The notes: generated by a model not told the origin, from the letters alone. A stretch of DNA of 64,000 nt from Sulfurimonas hongkongensis (GCF_000445475.1 NZ_AUPZ01000003.1:24662-88661); one strand, 5' to 3'. Positions 37,120 through 46,415 are shown, numbered from the stretch's first letter. Numbers and translations are program-made.

Positions 37120-37148
37120 AAACGACCTCCCTGGTGTGTTGGTCGTTT
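37120..37148. terminator. Hairpin of terminator type in the accessory spacer
   Basis: AAACGACC and GGTCGTTT form an 8-bp stem with a 13-base loop, followed by a short T/A run. There is no annotated gene just upstream on either strand, so it may end an unannotated small RNA. Confidence 0.4.
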
Positions 37149-37207
37149 TAGGATAACGATCTTCTAGTTATTAACTAAACAATCATTATATTTTATAGTC
37201 TATCCCA

Positions 37208-37326
37208 GATCAAAGTAAGAGAACCGCTTTTTACTATGCAAAAGTATCTCTTTAGAGCTTAGTATGACAATAATTTTTATTGTGGGATTGATCCATTCCG
37301 TCATTGTGGGCTTGACTCGCAATCTC
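37208..37326. repeat. Composite dispersed repeat, copy A (partial)
   Basis: About 60 bases from GATCAAAGTAAGAG to GTATCTCTTTAGAGC match 37841-37903 in inverted orientation, with about nine differences. The following part (CCGTCATTGTGGG...AATCT) resembles the right half of the other copies. Confidence 0.6.
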
Positions 37327-37393
37327 ATAAGGTCTTAGAAACTTAGAATTTGTTAGCATCTGAGTTGTTTTAAAGTCTAAGGAGATCCTGAAT

Positions 37394-37478
37394 CAAGTTC
37401 AGGATGACAGCAAGTTCAGGATGACAGCAAGTTTAGGATGACAGCAACTTTAGGATGACAGCAACTTTAGGATGGCAG
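37394..37478. repeat. Five tandem units of 17 bases
   Basis: The unit CAAGTTCAGGATGACAG occurs at 37394 and 37411 exactly, then with C-to-T and G-to-C changes at 37428, 37445 and 37462. It begins inside the palindrome ATCCTGAA/TTCAGGAT (37385-37405) that is also found at 34276-34296, so the same seed has expanded with a different period. Confidence 0.7.
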
Positions 37479-37508
37479 TAGATTTGCTTGTCAAAGAGAT
37501 TTGTACTA

Positions 37509-37751
37509 TTATACTGCGTTGTATCTTTTTATGATTTTTTTCACACGATTTTTTAGGTTGCGAAGTGCTTCAACACTTGTTGCACCATCAGCAGTTAAAT
37601 TTTCAAAATCACCATCAAACTGAGCTTTTGCTATCCAACCTATTTTTTTATGGTATTTAATACCAACAAAACGTATATCACCAAAATGTACTTTACATAA
37701 ATCATATATTCTTTTTATTCGATCTGTATTTGTTTTCTTTCTTTCACTCAT
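37509..37751 (-). CDS. Small basic protein of unknown function
   Basis: An 80-residue, Lys/Arg-rich soluble protein starting MSERKKTNTDRIKRIYDLCK, with an ATG at 37749-37751 after AAGGAGAT (good spacing). A longer in-frame start exists, but its extra 63 residues come entirely from the dispersed repeat just upstream, so I reject it. No family is recognised. The position, surrounded by repeats, suggests an accessory or recently acquired gene. Confidence 0.65.
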   Translation of the reverse strand: MSERKKTNTDRIKRIYDLCKVHFGDIRFVGIKYHKKIGWIAKAQFDGDFENLTADGATSVEALRNLKNRVKKIIKRYNAV

Positions 37752-37777
37752 AAAAATCTCCTTTATTTTGTTTAGAG

Positions 37778-37931
37778 TATTGAACTCTCTGATTAATTTA
37801 TATACTAGATTCCGTGTTAAGAACGGGATGACAAAACAAATGCCATTCTGAACTCTAAAGAGATACTTTTGCATAGCAAAAAACGATTTTCTTATTTTGA
37901 TCCAAATCCAATATGATAATTGTTCAGAGCA
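37778..37931. repeat. Composite dispersed repeat, copy B
   Basis: Ends match copy C in inverted orientation (TATTGAACTCTCTGATTAAT... at 37778 and ATAATTGTTCAGAGCA at 37916-37931). The interior holds the 60-base module shared with copy A (37841-37903). It ends 26 bases upstream of the small basic gene's start codon. Confidence 0.65.
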
Positions 37932-37967
37932 CCTTACCATTTTATCATAAGCTATATTACAAAAAGA

Positions 37968-38072
37968 TTACTCTTTATCATCACTGCTTGTTGCAGCTCT
38001 TAAGAAGCCTATAACACCAACAGCAAAAACTACTACTAAAAAAATTATTTGAAATATCTCTATATAACTCAC
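37968..38072 (-). CDS. 34-residue single-span membrane protein
   Basis: A frame with a GTG start (38070-38072) preceded by AAGGAGGGTAAA, a strong ribosome site, begins (M)SYIEIFQIIFLVVVFAVGV and ends in a charged SSDDKE tail. One hydrophobic stretch of about 20 residues makes it a small membrane protein. It lies 26 bases after rlmN's stop on the same strand. It is unlike CcoQ, CydX and other tiny subunits I know, so no function is proposed. Confidence 0.6.
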   Translation of the reverse strand: MSYIEIFQIIFLVVVFAVGVIGFLRAATSSDDKE

Positions 38073-38098
38073 TTTACCCTCCTTCGCTTTTGTGCAGT

Positions 38099-39163
38099 TT
38101 AAAGTTTATTCTTCTCTTTTAGTTGCCCACAAGCTGCGCTAATATCAATACCTTTAGAGTCTCTGATGGTGCAAAGAAGTCCATGTTTGATGAGATAGTC
38201 GGCAAAGTCAACCATGCTCTCTTTAGAAGGTCTCTCATAAGGTGTACCGGGATATGGATTGAAGTAGATTAGGTTTACTTTGGCTTTGATACCACTTAGA
38301 AGCTTTACAAGTTTTTTTGCAGATGTTAAGTCATCATTCTTATCTTTGATAACAAGATACTCAAACATAACTCTTTTTCTTGTATCGATAGGAAATCTTT
38401 TTACTGCCTCTATGATAGATGCTATGTTGTGAGCTTTGTTCATAGGAATAAGCTCAGTTCTAAGCTCATCATCAACAGCATGAAGAGATATAGCGATATG
38501 AACGCCTAAGTCCATTTCTCCTAGCTTGTCTATCTTGTTGCTAAGCCCACTTGTTGATACTGTCTGTCTTTTTCCAGATATACAGAGTCCATCTTCTTCT
38601 TTAAATATCTCTATAGCTTTTGCAAGATTGTCAAGATTATCAAGAGGTTCGCCCATTCCCATATAGACTATGTTTATCATTCTGTTATGTTTATGTTCAT
38701 TATCTCGCTTTAATGCTACTACTTGAGCTACTATTTCGCCTGTAGTTAAATCTCTAGTAAAGCCACCCTTAGCAGTTAGACAAAAAGAACAGCCTACTTT
38801 ACACCCAACTTGTGTTGAGACACAGATAGTGTATCTTGCCTCTTGAGCGAGGTCACCATCTTCAGTGTAGATGGCATCTTTCATCTTTAACCAGACAGCT
38901 TCCATAGTTTTTCCATCTTGGAGTTCTAAGAGATACTTTATAGTTCCATCAGTTGAAACTTCTTTGTTTATAATCTTTAGGGGGTTTACTATATATTTCT
39001 CAGCTAACTCTTCTCTTAGAGCTTTTGGGATGTTTTTCATATCATCATAACTCTCGGCGTATTGATGATAGAGCCAACCAAAGATTTGATTTACTCTAAA
39101 ACTGGGTTTGATAAGTGTTAGTAACTCTTTTTTTGTAAAGTCAAGAAGTGATGGTTTACTCAT
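38099..39163 (-). CDS. rlmN: 23S rRNA (adenine-2503) methyltransferase RlmN
   Basis: A 354-residue radical-SAM enzyme with the CxxxCxxC cluster motif CKVGCSFC and the later catalytic cysteine in DSKGIDISAACGQL. It makes 2-methyladenosine at 23S A2503 and tRNA A37. It overlaps the upstream nucleoside phosphorylase gene's stop by ATGA. Confidence 0.96.
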   Translation of the reverse strand: MSKPSLLDFTKKELLTLIKPSFRVNQIFGWLYHQYAESYDDMKNIPKALREELAEKYIVNPLKIINKEVSTDGTIKYLLELQDGKTMEAVWLKMKDAIYTEDGDLAQEARYTICVSTQVGCKVGCSFCLTAKGGFTRDLTTGEIVAQVVALKRDNEHKHNRMINIVYMGMGEPLDNLDNLAKAIEIFKEEDGLCISGKRQTVSTSGLSNKIDKLGEMDLGVHIAISLHAVDDELRTELIPMNKAHNIASIIEAVKRFPIDTRKRVMFEYLVIKDKNDDLTSAKKLVKLLSGIKAKVNLIYFNPYPGTPYERPSKESMVDFADYLIKHGLLCTIRDSKGIDISAACGQLKEKNKL

Positions 39164-39705
39164 TTTTTTGTTAGTTCCTTAATTCTTTTTTTTACATGCT
39201 CATTTAAAAGCCCTTTGGCCCTTGCATGATTTTTCAAGAAGTCTTCGTGAGCATTTTTGTTAGTGTAGTTAGTTATACAAAAGACGCCACCAGCTGGGAT
39301 ATCAAACTCCTGGGCAACCCTTAAAACACTAAAAAATTCCATATTTTCTATACCAACTCCAAAGTTCAAAAATTTCTTCGTTAGTTCCTCGTTAGTTGAG
39401 ACATAGTTAGAAGAGTTGACTATAATATCTTTTATATTTGTTTCAGTGTTAGTAGATACAACATTATCAAGCGGAGTATAAGCATCAGAGTTTAAAAACG
39501 CTAACTCGATGTTAGCTGCACTTTTAGACTCAACTATATCAAATATTTTCTTGTCTCCATAACTCCCAGCACTTCCAACAAAGAGCAAAAACTCTGGTTT
39601 ATCAAAAAGACAAAGCCTAGTTAAATTCATAGCAGTCTCAATAAGCCCCACTCCCATAGGCAATGCAAAGTCAAAGGTTTCATTGTTTCCTGCACAGATT
39701 ATCAT
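39160..39705 (-). CDS. Nucleoside phosphorylase-superfamily protein (MTAN/futalosine hydrolase-like)
   Basis: A 181-residue protein of the purine-nucleoside phosphorylase/MTAN fold: a glycine-rich FVGSAGSYGDKKIFD, and GIENMEFFSVLRVAQEFDIPAGGV containing the ribose-binding Met-Glu. It is shorter than the usual 220-240 residues. Futalosine hydrolase of the menaquinone pathway is a plausible role in this phylum, but the substrate cannot be told from sequence. It is followed by rlmN through an ATGA overlap and preceded by hisF four bases upstream. Confidence 0.65.
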   Translation of the reverse strand: MIICAGNNETFDFALPMGVGLIETAMNLTRLCLFDKPEFLLFVGSAGSYGDKKIFDIVESKSAANIELAFLNSDAYTPLDNVVSTNTETNIKDIIVNSSNYVSTNEELTKKFLNFGVGIENMEFFSVLRVAQEFDIPAGGVFCITNYTNKNAHEDFLKNHARAKGLLNEHVKKRIKELTKK

Positions 39706-39709
39706 GAGG

Positions 39710-40468
39710 TTATAGTCTCACAGGGATATTGTTTTGGGCGAGGTAACGCTTTAAGTCCATTATATCTATCTCTTTGTAGTGAAAGATGCTAGCAGCAAGT
39801 GCAGCATCAGCACCTGCTTCAAAAGCATCCTTTATATGTTGCATTGTGCCAGCTCCACCACTTGCAATAACAGGAACATGAACTGCCTCAGAGATTATTT
39901 TTGTTATGTTTAACTCAAATCCAGCCTTAGTTCCATCAGCATCCATAGATGTTAGAAGTATCTCTCCGCTTCCACGGTTTACCGCTTCTTTTGCCCATTC
40001 AACTGCATCTATGCCAGTATCTACTCTTCCACCATTTAGATAGACCGTATATCTATCGCCACTTTTTTTAACATCTATAGCAGTTACGATGCACTGAGAA
40101 CCAAAGCGTTTTGCACTCTCATCTATAAGTTCTGGTCTATGCAAAGCAGCTGAGTTAACGCTCACCTTGTCACAACCCACATTTAAAAGTTTGTAGATAT
40201 CATCTAACTTTCTGATACCACCACCAACAGTTAGAGGTATAAAAACCTCTTTAGCTACACCAGCAACTATATCAACTATAGTATCTCTGTTGTCGCTTGA
40301 TGCGGTAATGTCCAAAAATGTAATCTCATCAGCACCCTCTTCGTTGTAACGTTTTGCAACTTCTATAGGATCACCTGCATCTCTTAAGCCGACAAAGTTA
40401 ACGCCCTTTACAACTCGTCCATCTTTAACATCAAGACAAGGAATGATTCTCTTAGCAAAGTAGTTCAT
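39710..40468 (-). CDS. hisF: Imidazole glycerol phosphate synthase cyclase subunit HisF
   Basis: A 252-residue TIM-barrel enzyme. The catalytic Asp residues are in [17 protein letters not shown] and AIDVKKSG, with [11 protein letters not shown] and [10 protein letters not shown] at the phosphate sites. It makes imidazole glycerol phosphate and AICAR in histidine biosynthesis with HisH, which is not in this window. It heads the hisF-phosphorylase-rlmN run. Confidence 0.97.
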   Translation of the reverse strand: MNYFAKRIIPCLDVKDGRVVKGVNFVGLRDAGDPIEVAKRYNEEGADEITFLDITASSDNRDTIVDIVAGVAKEVFIPLTVGGGIRKLDDIYKLLNVGCDKVSVNSAALHRPELIDESAKRFGSQCIVTAIDVKKSGDRYTVYLNGGRVDTGIDAVEWAKEAVNRGSGEILLTSMDADGTKAGFELNITKIISEAVHVPVIASGGAGTMQHIKDAFEAGADAALAASIFHYKEIDIMDLKRYLAQNNIPVRL

Positions 40469-40567
40469 AGAATAAAGCCCCTTATAATATTTCGCAATTA
40501 TACACTTTAGTGCTTATATTTAGATATGATTAACAAGTAAGATATATCTTTTATAACTAATATCTAA

Positions 40568-40583
40568 GGTTTCACATGAAACA
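40568..40583. other. parS-like ParB-binding site 2
   Basis: GGTTTCACATGAAACA differs from TGTTTCACGTGAAACA at two positions and is the reverse complement of site 1 except at its first base. It lies in the hisF/zinc-domain spacer. Confidence 0.55.
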
Positions 40584-40676
40584 TTTTTGTAATTGACATC
40601 TAAGAAATATGATTTTTAATGTTAATTTTATTAAAAATTGTTACAATATGGAGATAAAAAAATACAGGAAATATTT

Positions 40677-41141
40677 ATGAATAAAGAGCATATTCTTGAA
40701 CATCTAAGAGCTGCTAAATCTGCCCATATAAAATGGGTACAAAAAGCAAAGTTTCTTATAAATGGCATGGACGTAAAAGAAGATGCAATCCCTGTAGATT
40801 CTACAGAGTGCAAGTTTGGTCAATGGTTTTATGCTGAGGGACAAGTTCTGAACGCACTTTCTAATAATCCTATAGAGTGTATGATTAAGATAGAAAAACT
40901 ACATTTTAATCTACATGATGTATACATGAACATATTTAATATATATTTTAATAAACCAAAAGGTGGATTTTTCTCAAGAATTTTTGGACAAAAAACTCAT
41001 ATAAAAGATGATGAAATTGACAAAGCAAAAGAATATTATATCAATTTAGAAAGTATATCTAATGAGCTTATAGAAGAGTTAAATAGGCTAGAGCGAAGGT
41101 TGATGGCGGTTTCGGAGGAGAAAATTAAAAAATTGATGTAG
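40677..41141 (+). CDS. CZB-domain protein (chemoreceptor zinc-binding type)
   Basis: A 154-residue soluble protein from the ATG at 40677-40679, chosen because AGGAA lies seven bases upstream. The CZB pattern is clear: AKSAHIKWVQKAK (His and Trp), then ECKFGQWFYAEGQVL (the Cys of the H-C-H-H zinc site), then IEKLHFNLHDVYMN (two His). A helical tail follows. CZB domains sense zinc or hypochlorite and usually sit on chemoreceptors or diguanylate cyclases; here the domain stands alone, so it may act on a partner in trans. Confidence 0.85.
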   Translation: MNKEHILEHLRAAKSAHIKWVQKAKFLINGMDVKEDAIPVDSTECKFGQWFYAEGQVLNALSNNPIECMIKIEKLHFNLHDVYMNIFNIYFNKPKGGFFSRIFGQKTHIKDDEIDKAKEYYINLESISNELIEELNRLERRLMAVSEEKIKKLM

Positions 41142-41217
41142 ATAGGATTTAAGTAAATATTAAAATCTAACTAGATTGTTAACTTATCCTAAGTATAATT
41201 ACTATAAACTCCTGCTT

Positions 41218-41994
41218 ATGAATACAAAAGCGATAGTAGCTAAGAAGAGGTATGGACAAAACTTCTTAAAAGATCAAAGTGTCCTTAGAAAGATTGTCGA
41301 AGCGATGCCCAAAAACGATCACAAAATCGTAGAAATTGGACCTGGCTTAGGTGATTTAACTAAATATTTAGTAGATGTCAAAAGTGTGGAAGCTTTTGAG
41401 GTTGATACCGATTTGTGTAAACTGTTACAAAGTAAATTTAAAGAAGAGATTGTTACCAAGCGACTCCATATAAATTGTGGAGATGTACTTAAAGCTTGGA
41501 AGAGTGAACTTATTGATAAGCCGTATGATTTAGTGGCAAATTTGCCATACTACATAGCAACAAACATCATTTTAAAAGCACTCGCAGATCCAATGTGTAA
41601 AAACATACTTGTAATGGTACAGCTCGAAGTAGCAGAGAAATTTTGTGCAAATGAAGGAGAGAAGGCGTTTGGATCTTTGAGTGTTATAACTCAAAGTGTG
41701 GGAGATGCACGCATAGTTGTGCAAGTTCCACCAACTGCTTTTGAACCTCCGCCAAAGATAGACTCTGCCGTTTTTCTTATAAAAAAAAATAGAGATAGAG
41801 ATGATGAGGATTTTGAGGGCTTGCTTAGAGTTGCATTTAAGCAACCCAGAAAAACCCTTATGAAAAATCTCTCCCAGACTTATAAGAAAGACGCCCTTTT
41901 AGAAGCATTTTTAGAGCTATCGCTCTCACAAACAGTTCGTCCTCATCAAGTATCTACAGACTACTATCACCAACTCTATAAAAAATTAATATAA
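41218..41994 (+). CDS. rsmA: 16S rRNA dimethyladenosine methyltransferase RsmA
   Basis: A 258-residue methyltransferase: SAM motif VEIGPGLGDLTKYL near residue 36, and the catalytic NLPYYIAT near residue 105. It dimethylates A1518 and A1519 near the 3' end of 16S rRNA. I take the ATG at 41218, before NTKAIVAKKRYGQNF, which is the normal start of the family; an earlier in-frame start would add 14 unrelated residues. No clear ribosome site precedes it. It heads a run rsmA-rnj-folE-fliI with short gaps. Confidence 0.95.
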   Translation: MNTKAIVAKKRYGQNFLKDQSVLRKIVEAMPKNDHKIVEIGPGLGDLTKYLVDVKSVEAFEVDTDLCKLLQSKFKEEIVTKRLHINCGDVLKAWKSELIDKPYDLVANLPYYIATNIILKALADPMCKNILVMVQLEVAEKFCANEGEKAFGSLSVITQSVGDARIVVQVPPTAFEPPPKIDSAVFLIKKNRDRDDEDFEGLLRVAFKQPRKTLMKNLSQTYKKDALLEAFLELSLSQTVRPHQVSTDYYHQLYKKLI

Positions 41995-42005
41995 AAGGAG
42001 TTTGG

Positions 42006-43934
42006 ATGTCAGAAGAAATTCAAGGGAGCACAGAGAGTGCCCCACAACCAAACAGTAAACCAGTTAACAAACCAAGACCGAGTAACAGCACAAGACCAAA
42101 TACTTCAAAACAAAGATCAGCAAATGGTACTAAAGCAAACCCTCAAAACAAAAATAAAAGTCGCGGTCGTCGTAGACAATCAACACCAGTTGATGAAAAC
42201 TTAAAATCTTTTGTTGCAAAAAATCAAGAGGCTCATAAGCAGAGACTAAATCCACACTATAAACTAGACTTAAACTCTAAGGCTAAAGTTCGCATCACTC
42301 CGCTAGGAGGACTTGGTGAGATTGGCGGAAATATAACAGTTTTTGAAACTGAAAAAGAAGCTATTCTAGTTGATATTGGTATGAGTTTTCCAGATGAAGA
42401 CATGCATGGCGTAGATATTCTAATCCCTGATTTTTCTTACCTTCGTCAAATCAAAGATAAAATAAAAGCAGTTATTATAACTCATGCTCACGAAGATCAT
42501 ATAGGTGCTATGCCATATCTTTACAAAGAGATGCAGTTTCCTATATATGCCACTCCACTTCCGCTAGCTATGATTGGAAACAAGTTTGATGAGCACCATC
42601 TTAAAGATTGTAGAAAGTACTTCAAACCAATAGTAAAAAGAGAAGTTTATGAGATTGGTAATGATTTTAAAGTAGAGTGGATGCATATGACACACTCCAT
42701 CTTAGACTCATCTTCACTTGCCATCACAACAGAAGCTGGAACAATTATCCATACGGGGGACTTTAAAATAGACTATACTCCAGTAGATGGTTATACAGCA
42801 GACCTACATAGACTTGCTCACTATGGTGAAAAAGGTGTTTTATGTCTACTTAGTGATTCAACTAACTCTTATAACACTATACCAACTGGATCAGAACTAA
42901 GCGTAGCTCCTGCACTAGACCGTGTTTTTGCAAAAGCTGAGGGTAGAGTAATTCTCTCAACATTTAGCTCAAATATCCATCGTGTATATCAAGCTATACA
43001 ATATGGACTTAAATATAACCGTAAAATCTGTGTTATCGGTCGCTCGATGGAGAGAAATATCGAGACAGCTATGCAGTATGACTATGTAAGACTTAACAAA
43101 AATATTTTTGTTGAACCTGACCAAGTTGCACATATGAATGATAAAGACATTCTTATAATCACAACAGGTTCTCAAGGAGAGCCTAGTTCTGCTCTTTTTA
43201 GAATGTCAATAGGCGAACATAGACACATAAAGATAAAACCAACAGACCTTATAGTTCTCTCTTCTCGTGCAATTCCTGGAAATGAAGGTTCAATATCTGG
43301 AATGCTAAACCATCTCCAAAGAGCTGGTGCTAAAGTTGCATCTGAGAGGGATATTCATGTTTCAGGACACGCTTCTATGGAGGAGCAAAAACTTATGCTT
43401 CGTCTTGTAAATCCTAAGTTTTTCTTGCCAGTTCACGGTGAATATAACCATGTTATGAAGCATAAAGAGACGGGGATTATGTGTGGAGTTCCTGAGAGAA
43501 ATATTATGCTTATGACAGATGGAGATCAGATAGAAGTTGCTCCTAAGTATATGCGTAAGGTAAAAACAGTAAAAACTGGTAAAACTTATATAGATAACCA
43601 AAACAATCATCAAATAGAAGATGATATAGTCTTAGACCGTCAAAAATTAGCATCTGATGGTATAGTTATGCTTGTAGCTCAAGTTGATGGTAAACATACT
43701 AAAATGCTTGCAAAACCAAAGGTTACTACATTTGGTATAGTTGCAGACAGACAAGATAAGGCTTTTGCAAAAGAGATGGAAGATATCTTAGAAAACTTTT
43801 TGCTTCATATAAAAGATGGACAAATAGAGAATCCTAGGGCCCTAGAGAATGATTTGCGTCAGATTATAAGAAAACATATCTTTAGAAAGATGAAAAAATA
43901 TCCACTTATAGTCCCTCATGTGCTAGTTTCATAA
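42006..43934 (+). CDS. rnj: Ribonuclease J
   Basis: A 642-residue metallo-beta-lactamase/beta-CASP nuclease with HAHEDH at 160-165, HTGDFKID, and the C-terminal domain. It degrades and processes RNA in the phylum in place of RNase E. Residues 1-95 are an Asn/Pro/Arg/Lys-rich disordered tail, characteristic of epsilonproteobacterial RNase J and absent in Firmicutes. Only 11 bases separate it from rsmA. Confidence 0.95.
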   Translation: MSEEIQGSTESAPQPNSKPVNKPRPSNSTRPNTSKQRSANGTKANPQNKNKSRGRRRQSTPVDENLKSFVAKNQEAHKQRLNPHYKLDLNSKAKVRITPLGGLGEIGGNITVFETEKEAILVDIGMSFPDEDMHGVDILIPDFSYLRQIKDKIKAVIITHAHEDHIGAMPYLYKEMQFPIYATPLPLAMIGNKFDEHHLKDCRKYFKPIVKREVYEIGNDFKVEWMHMTHSILDSSSLAITTEAGTIIHTGDFKIDYTPVDGYTADLHRLAHYGEKGVLCLLSDSTNSYNTIPTGSELSVAPALDRVFAKAEGRVILSTFSSNIHRVYQAIQYGLKYNRKICVIGRSMERNIETAMQYDYVRLNKNIFVEPDQVAHMNDKDILIITTGSQGEPSSALFRMSIGEHRHIKIKPTDLIVLSSRAIPGNEGSISGMLNHLQRAGAKVASERDIHVSGHASMEEQKLMLRLVNPKFFLPVHGEYNHVMKHKETGIMCGVPERNIMLMTDGDQIEVAPKYMRKVKTVKTGKTYIDNQNNHQIEDDIVLDRQKLASDGIVMLVAQVDGKHTKMLAKPKVTTFGIVADRQDKAFAKEMEDILENFLLHIKDGQIENPRALENDLRQIIRKHIFRKMKKYPLIVPHVLVS

Positions 43935-43953
43935 GGATATAAAAGGCAAAACT

Positions 43954-44538
43954 ATGGACAACAAAAAAAACATAGAGTTTGAAAATGCTGTAAAAATTAT
44001 GATGCTTTATGTGGATGAAGACCCAGAGAGAGAGGGCTTAAAAGCAACTCCCTCAAGAGTTAGAAAAGCATATGAGTTTATATATGGTGGGTACAAAGAA
44101 GATCCAAAAGCCATACTTGAAAAAGCTCTTTTTACAAGCTCAAACGATGAAATGGTGCTTTTAAAAGATATAGAATTTTACTCAACTTGTGAGCATCATC
44201 TACTTCCTATTATAGGTCGTGTTCATGTAGCTTATATTCCAGATGGTAAAGTTGTAGGACTTTCTAAAATACCACGAGTAGTAAACGTTTTTGCTCGCCG
44301 TATGCAGATACAAGAGCAATTAACAGAACAGATAGCAGATGCCATTATGGATGCTATAGCACCAAAAGGTGTAGCAGTTGTAATTGCTGCTCGTCATATG
44401 TGTATGGAGATGAGAGGAGTTGAGAAGATCAACTCTACTACAACATCTTCAGCCCTGCGAGGTCTTTTTAAAAAAGATGAAAAAACAAGAAGTGAGTTTT
44501 TCTCTTTGATAAACTCACCTACAGGTACTAGATACTAA
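43954..44538 (+). CDS. folE: GTP cyclohydrolase I
   Basis: A 194-residue enzyme with the zinc-binding pattern [18 protein letters not shown] and [12 protein letters not shown]. It starts tetrahydrofolate synthesis (and queuosine precursor synthesis, which fits queF in the same window). It is 19 bases after rnj and 12 bases before fliI. Confidence 0.97.
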   Translation: MDNKKNIEFENAVKIMMLYVDEDPEREGLKATPSRVRKAYEFIYGGYKEDPKAILEKALFTSSNDEMVLLKDIEFYSTCEHHLLPIIGRVHVAYIPDGKVVGLSKIPRVVNVFARRMQIQEQLTEQIADAIMDAIAPKGVAVVIAARHMCMEMRGVEKINSTTTSSALRGLFKKDEKTRSEFFSLINSPTGTRY

Positions 44539-44550
44539 AAAGAGCATAAC

Positions 44551-45858
44551 ATGCCATTTAAATCTCTCAAAGACAAAATTTCAACAAAGAACTATTCAGT
44601 AGCCTTTGGAGAGGTTATTAAAATCAATGCAACTCTTATCACAGCAAAAGGCTTAAGTGTGAGTATTGGTGATATGGTAAAGATAATCTCAAACGCTACC
44701 ACACAAGAGAGTGTTGGAATGGTTACAGAGATTAATGACAAAATATTTTATATAACTCCCTTTAGCTTTGTAGAAGGTTTCTGCTCAGGTGATAGAGTCT
44801 TTTTAGACCAATCTGGTATGAATATTCCAGTAGATGAGTCACTACTTGGCAGAGTGGTCAACCCTTTTATGCAGCCAATAGATGGTAAGGGAAATATACA
44901 CTCAAAAAAAACGTCGCCTATTATAAAAGCCCCAATTGCTGCAATGAAGAGAGGTATGATAGATGAAATCTTTAGCGTTGGTGTTAAAAGTATAGATGGA
45001 CTCTTAACTTGCGGCAAAGGTCAAAAGCTTGGCATCTTTGCTGGGAGTGGGGTTGGAAAGTCAACTCTTATGGGTATGATTGTAAAAGGCTCTAGAGCAC
45101 CTATAAAAGTAGTTGCGCTTATCGGGGAGCGTGGTAGAGAAGTTCCAGAGTTTATAGAGAAAAACTTAGGTGGAGATTTAGAAAATACTGTCATCATAGT
45201 AGCAACTTCAGATGATTCGCCGCTTATGAGAAAATATGGTGCTTTTGCTGCTATGAGTGTTGCTGAGTTTTTTAAAGATAAGGGTTTAGATGTGCTTTTT
45301 ATCATGGACTCTGTTACAAGGTTTGCTATGGCTCAAAGAGAAATTGGGCTGGCACTTGGAGAGCCTCCGACTTCAAAAGGATATCCTCCATCATCCCTTA
45401 CCCTTCTTCCTCAACTTATGGAGAGAGCTGGGAAAGAAGATGGTAAAGGTTCCATTACAGCCTTTTTTACCGTTTTGATAGAGGGAGATGATATGAGTGA
45501 CCCAATAGCTGATCAATCCCGTTCCATTTTAGATGGTCACATAGTGCTCTCTCGTGAACTTACTGACTTTGGCATATATCCACCTATACACATCTTAAAC
45601 TCTGCCTCTAGGGTTATGAGTGATATCATATCAGAGGAGCATCTACAAGCAGTTATGAAATTTAGAAGGCTGTATACACTTTTAAAAGAAAATGAAATGA
45701 TTATACGCATCGGTGCGTATGTAAAAGGTACAGATAAAGAGCTTGATGAAGCTATGGGTAAAAAAGAGGGCATGGAGAAGTTTATGTCTCAGCTAGCTAC
45801 CGTGCAAACCAGTTACGAAGAAGCAAAAGATGAACTTATCTCACTTATGTTGTCCTGA
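44551..45858 (+). CDS. fliI: Flagellar export ATPase FliI
   Basis: A 435-residue ATPase related to the F1 beta subunit: Walker A GIFAGSGVGKSTLMGM near residue 158 and ALIGERGREVPEF. It powers export of flagellar subunits with FliH and FliJ, which are not here. It ends the rsmA-rnj-folE-fliI run. Confidence 0.97.
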   Translation: MPFKSLKDKISTKNYSVAFGEVIKINATLITAKGLSVSIGDMVKIISNATTQESVGMVTEINDKIFYITPFSFVEGFCSGDRVFLDQSGMNIPVDESLLGRVVNPFMQPIDGKGNIHSKKTSPIIKAPIAAMKRGMIDEIFSVGVKSIDGLLTCGKGQKLGIFAGSGVGKSTLMGMIVKGSRAPIKVVALIGERGREVPEFIEKNLGGDLENTVIIVATSDDSPLMRKYGAFAAMSVAEFFKDKGLDVLFIMDSVTRFAMAQREIGLALGEPPTSKGYPPSSLTLLPQLMERAGKEDGKGSITAFFTVLIEGDDMSDPIADQSRSILDGHIVLSRELTDFGIYPPIHILNSASRVMSDIISEEHLQAVMKFRRLYTLLKENEMIIRIGAYVKGTDKELDEAMGKKEGMEKFMSQLATVQTSYEEAKDELISLMLS

Positions 45859-45926
45859 TTGATTTAAAAGTTTTTGAAGTTTAATTGTAGAGGAGTTTGA
45901 GTCACCAAGAGTGACTCAAGAGTTAG

Positions 45927-46250
45927 TTAACAAGATGGTACATTACCACTATCGTTAGCATATTCGTGAAAGAAATCGTAATAGTGTTCTAGATATTTTT
46001 CTTTTAAAGCACTATCAGAAGCTTTAGGACATACTTTTTTTATTTCATCTACTAGTTTACCCTCATTTTTGAGAGTTTCCCACTCATATTGAGAGTGCTT
46101 AGCTGCCATTTTAGCACCATTCATACCACAAGCTTTTTTAAGCTTTTTAAGATATAGTTTTTGACCTTTTGAAACATCTGCGCTTAGTGTTACAGAGCTC
46201 ATTCCTAGCATTATCATTGCAGCTAGTGCAACTTTTACGATTTTATTCAT
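45927..46250 (-). CDS. Exported small protein, cytochrome c-like but without a heme motif
   Basis: A 107-residue protein with a signal peptide (MNKIVKVALAAMIMLGMSSV...LSA). The remainder, DVSKGQKLYLKKLKKACGMNG...WETLKNEG, looks like a class I cytochrome c start but lacks CxxCH. Three cysteines (C41, C74 and C107, the last residue) remain. It is probably periplasmic, of unknown function, next to sqr but separated from it by a terminator. Confidence 0.6.
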   Translation of the reverse strand: MNKIVKVALAAMIMLGMSSVTLSADVSKGQKLYLKKLKKACGMNGAKMAAKHSQYEWETLKNEGKLVDEIKKVCPKASDSALKEKYLEHYYDFFHEYANDSGNVPSC

Positions 46251-46379
46251 TGTTACTCCTTAGTTTGATTCGTACATTCTAACCAAGATAATATAAATCC
46301 AATATATATTATAAAACTAATCTATACTTTTTAAAGATAGTGTAACATTAAGTAATATAGATTTGATTTGTTGTTGTGG

Positions 46380-46411
46380 TTTTAAAGCGAGAGCTAAATC
46401 TCGCTTTAAAA
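46380..46411 (-). terminator. sqr terminator hairpin
   Basis: TTTTAAAGCGAGA and TCTCGCTTTAAAA pair perfectly over 13 bases around a 6-base loop, directly after the sqr stop at 46416. Confidence 0.8.
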
Positions 46412-46415
46412 TAGA

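Noticed and set aside
37752..37940. An N-terminal extension of the 80-residue gene
   Set aside because: It is entirely repeat sequence (copy B) and the internal ATG has the good ribosome site.
40463..40676. A riboswitch or attenuator before the zinc-domain gene
   Set aside because: The only strong symmetry is the parS-like palindrome; no stable RNA hairpin series or T run is present.
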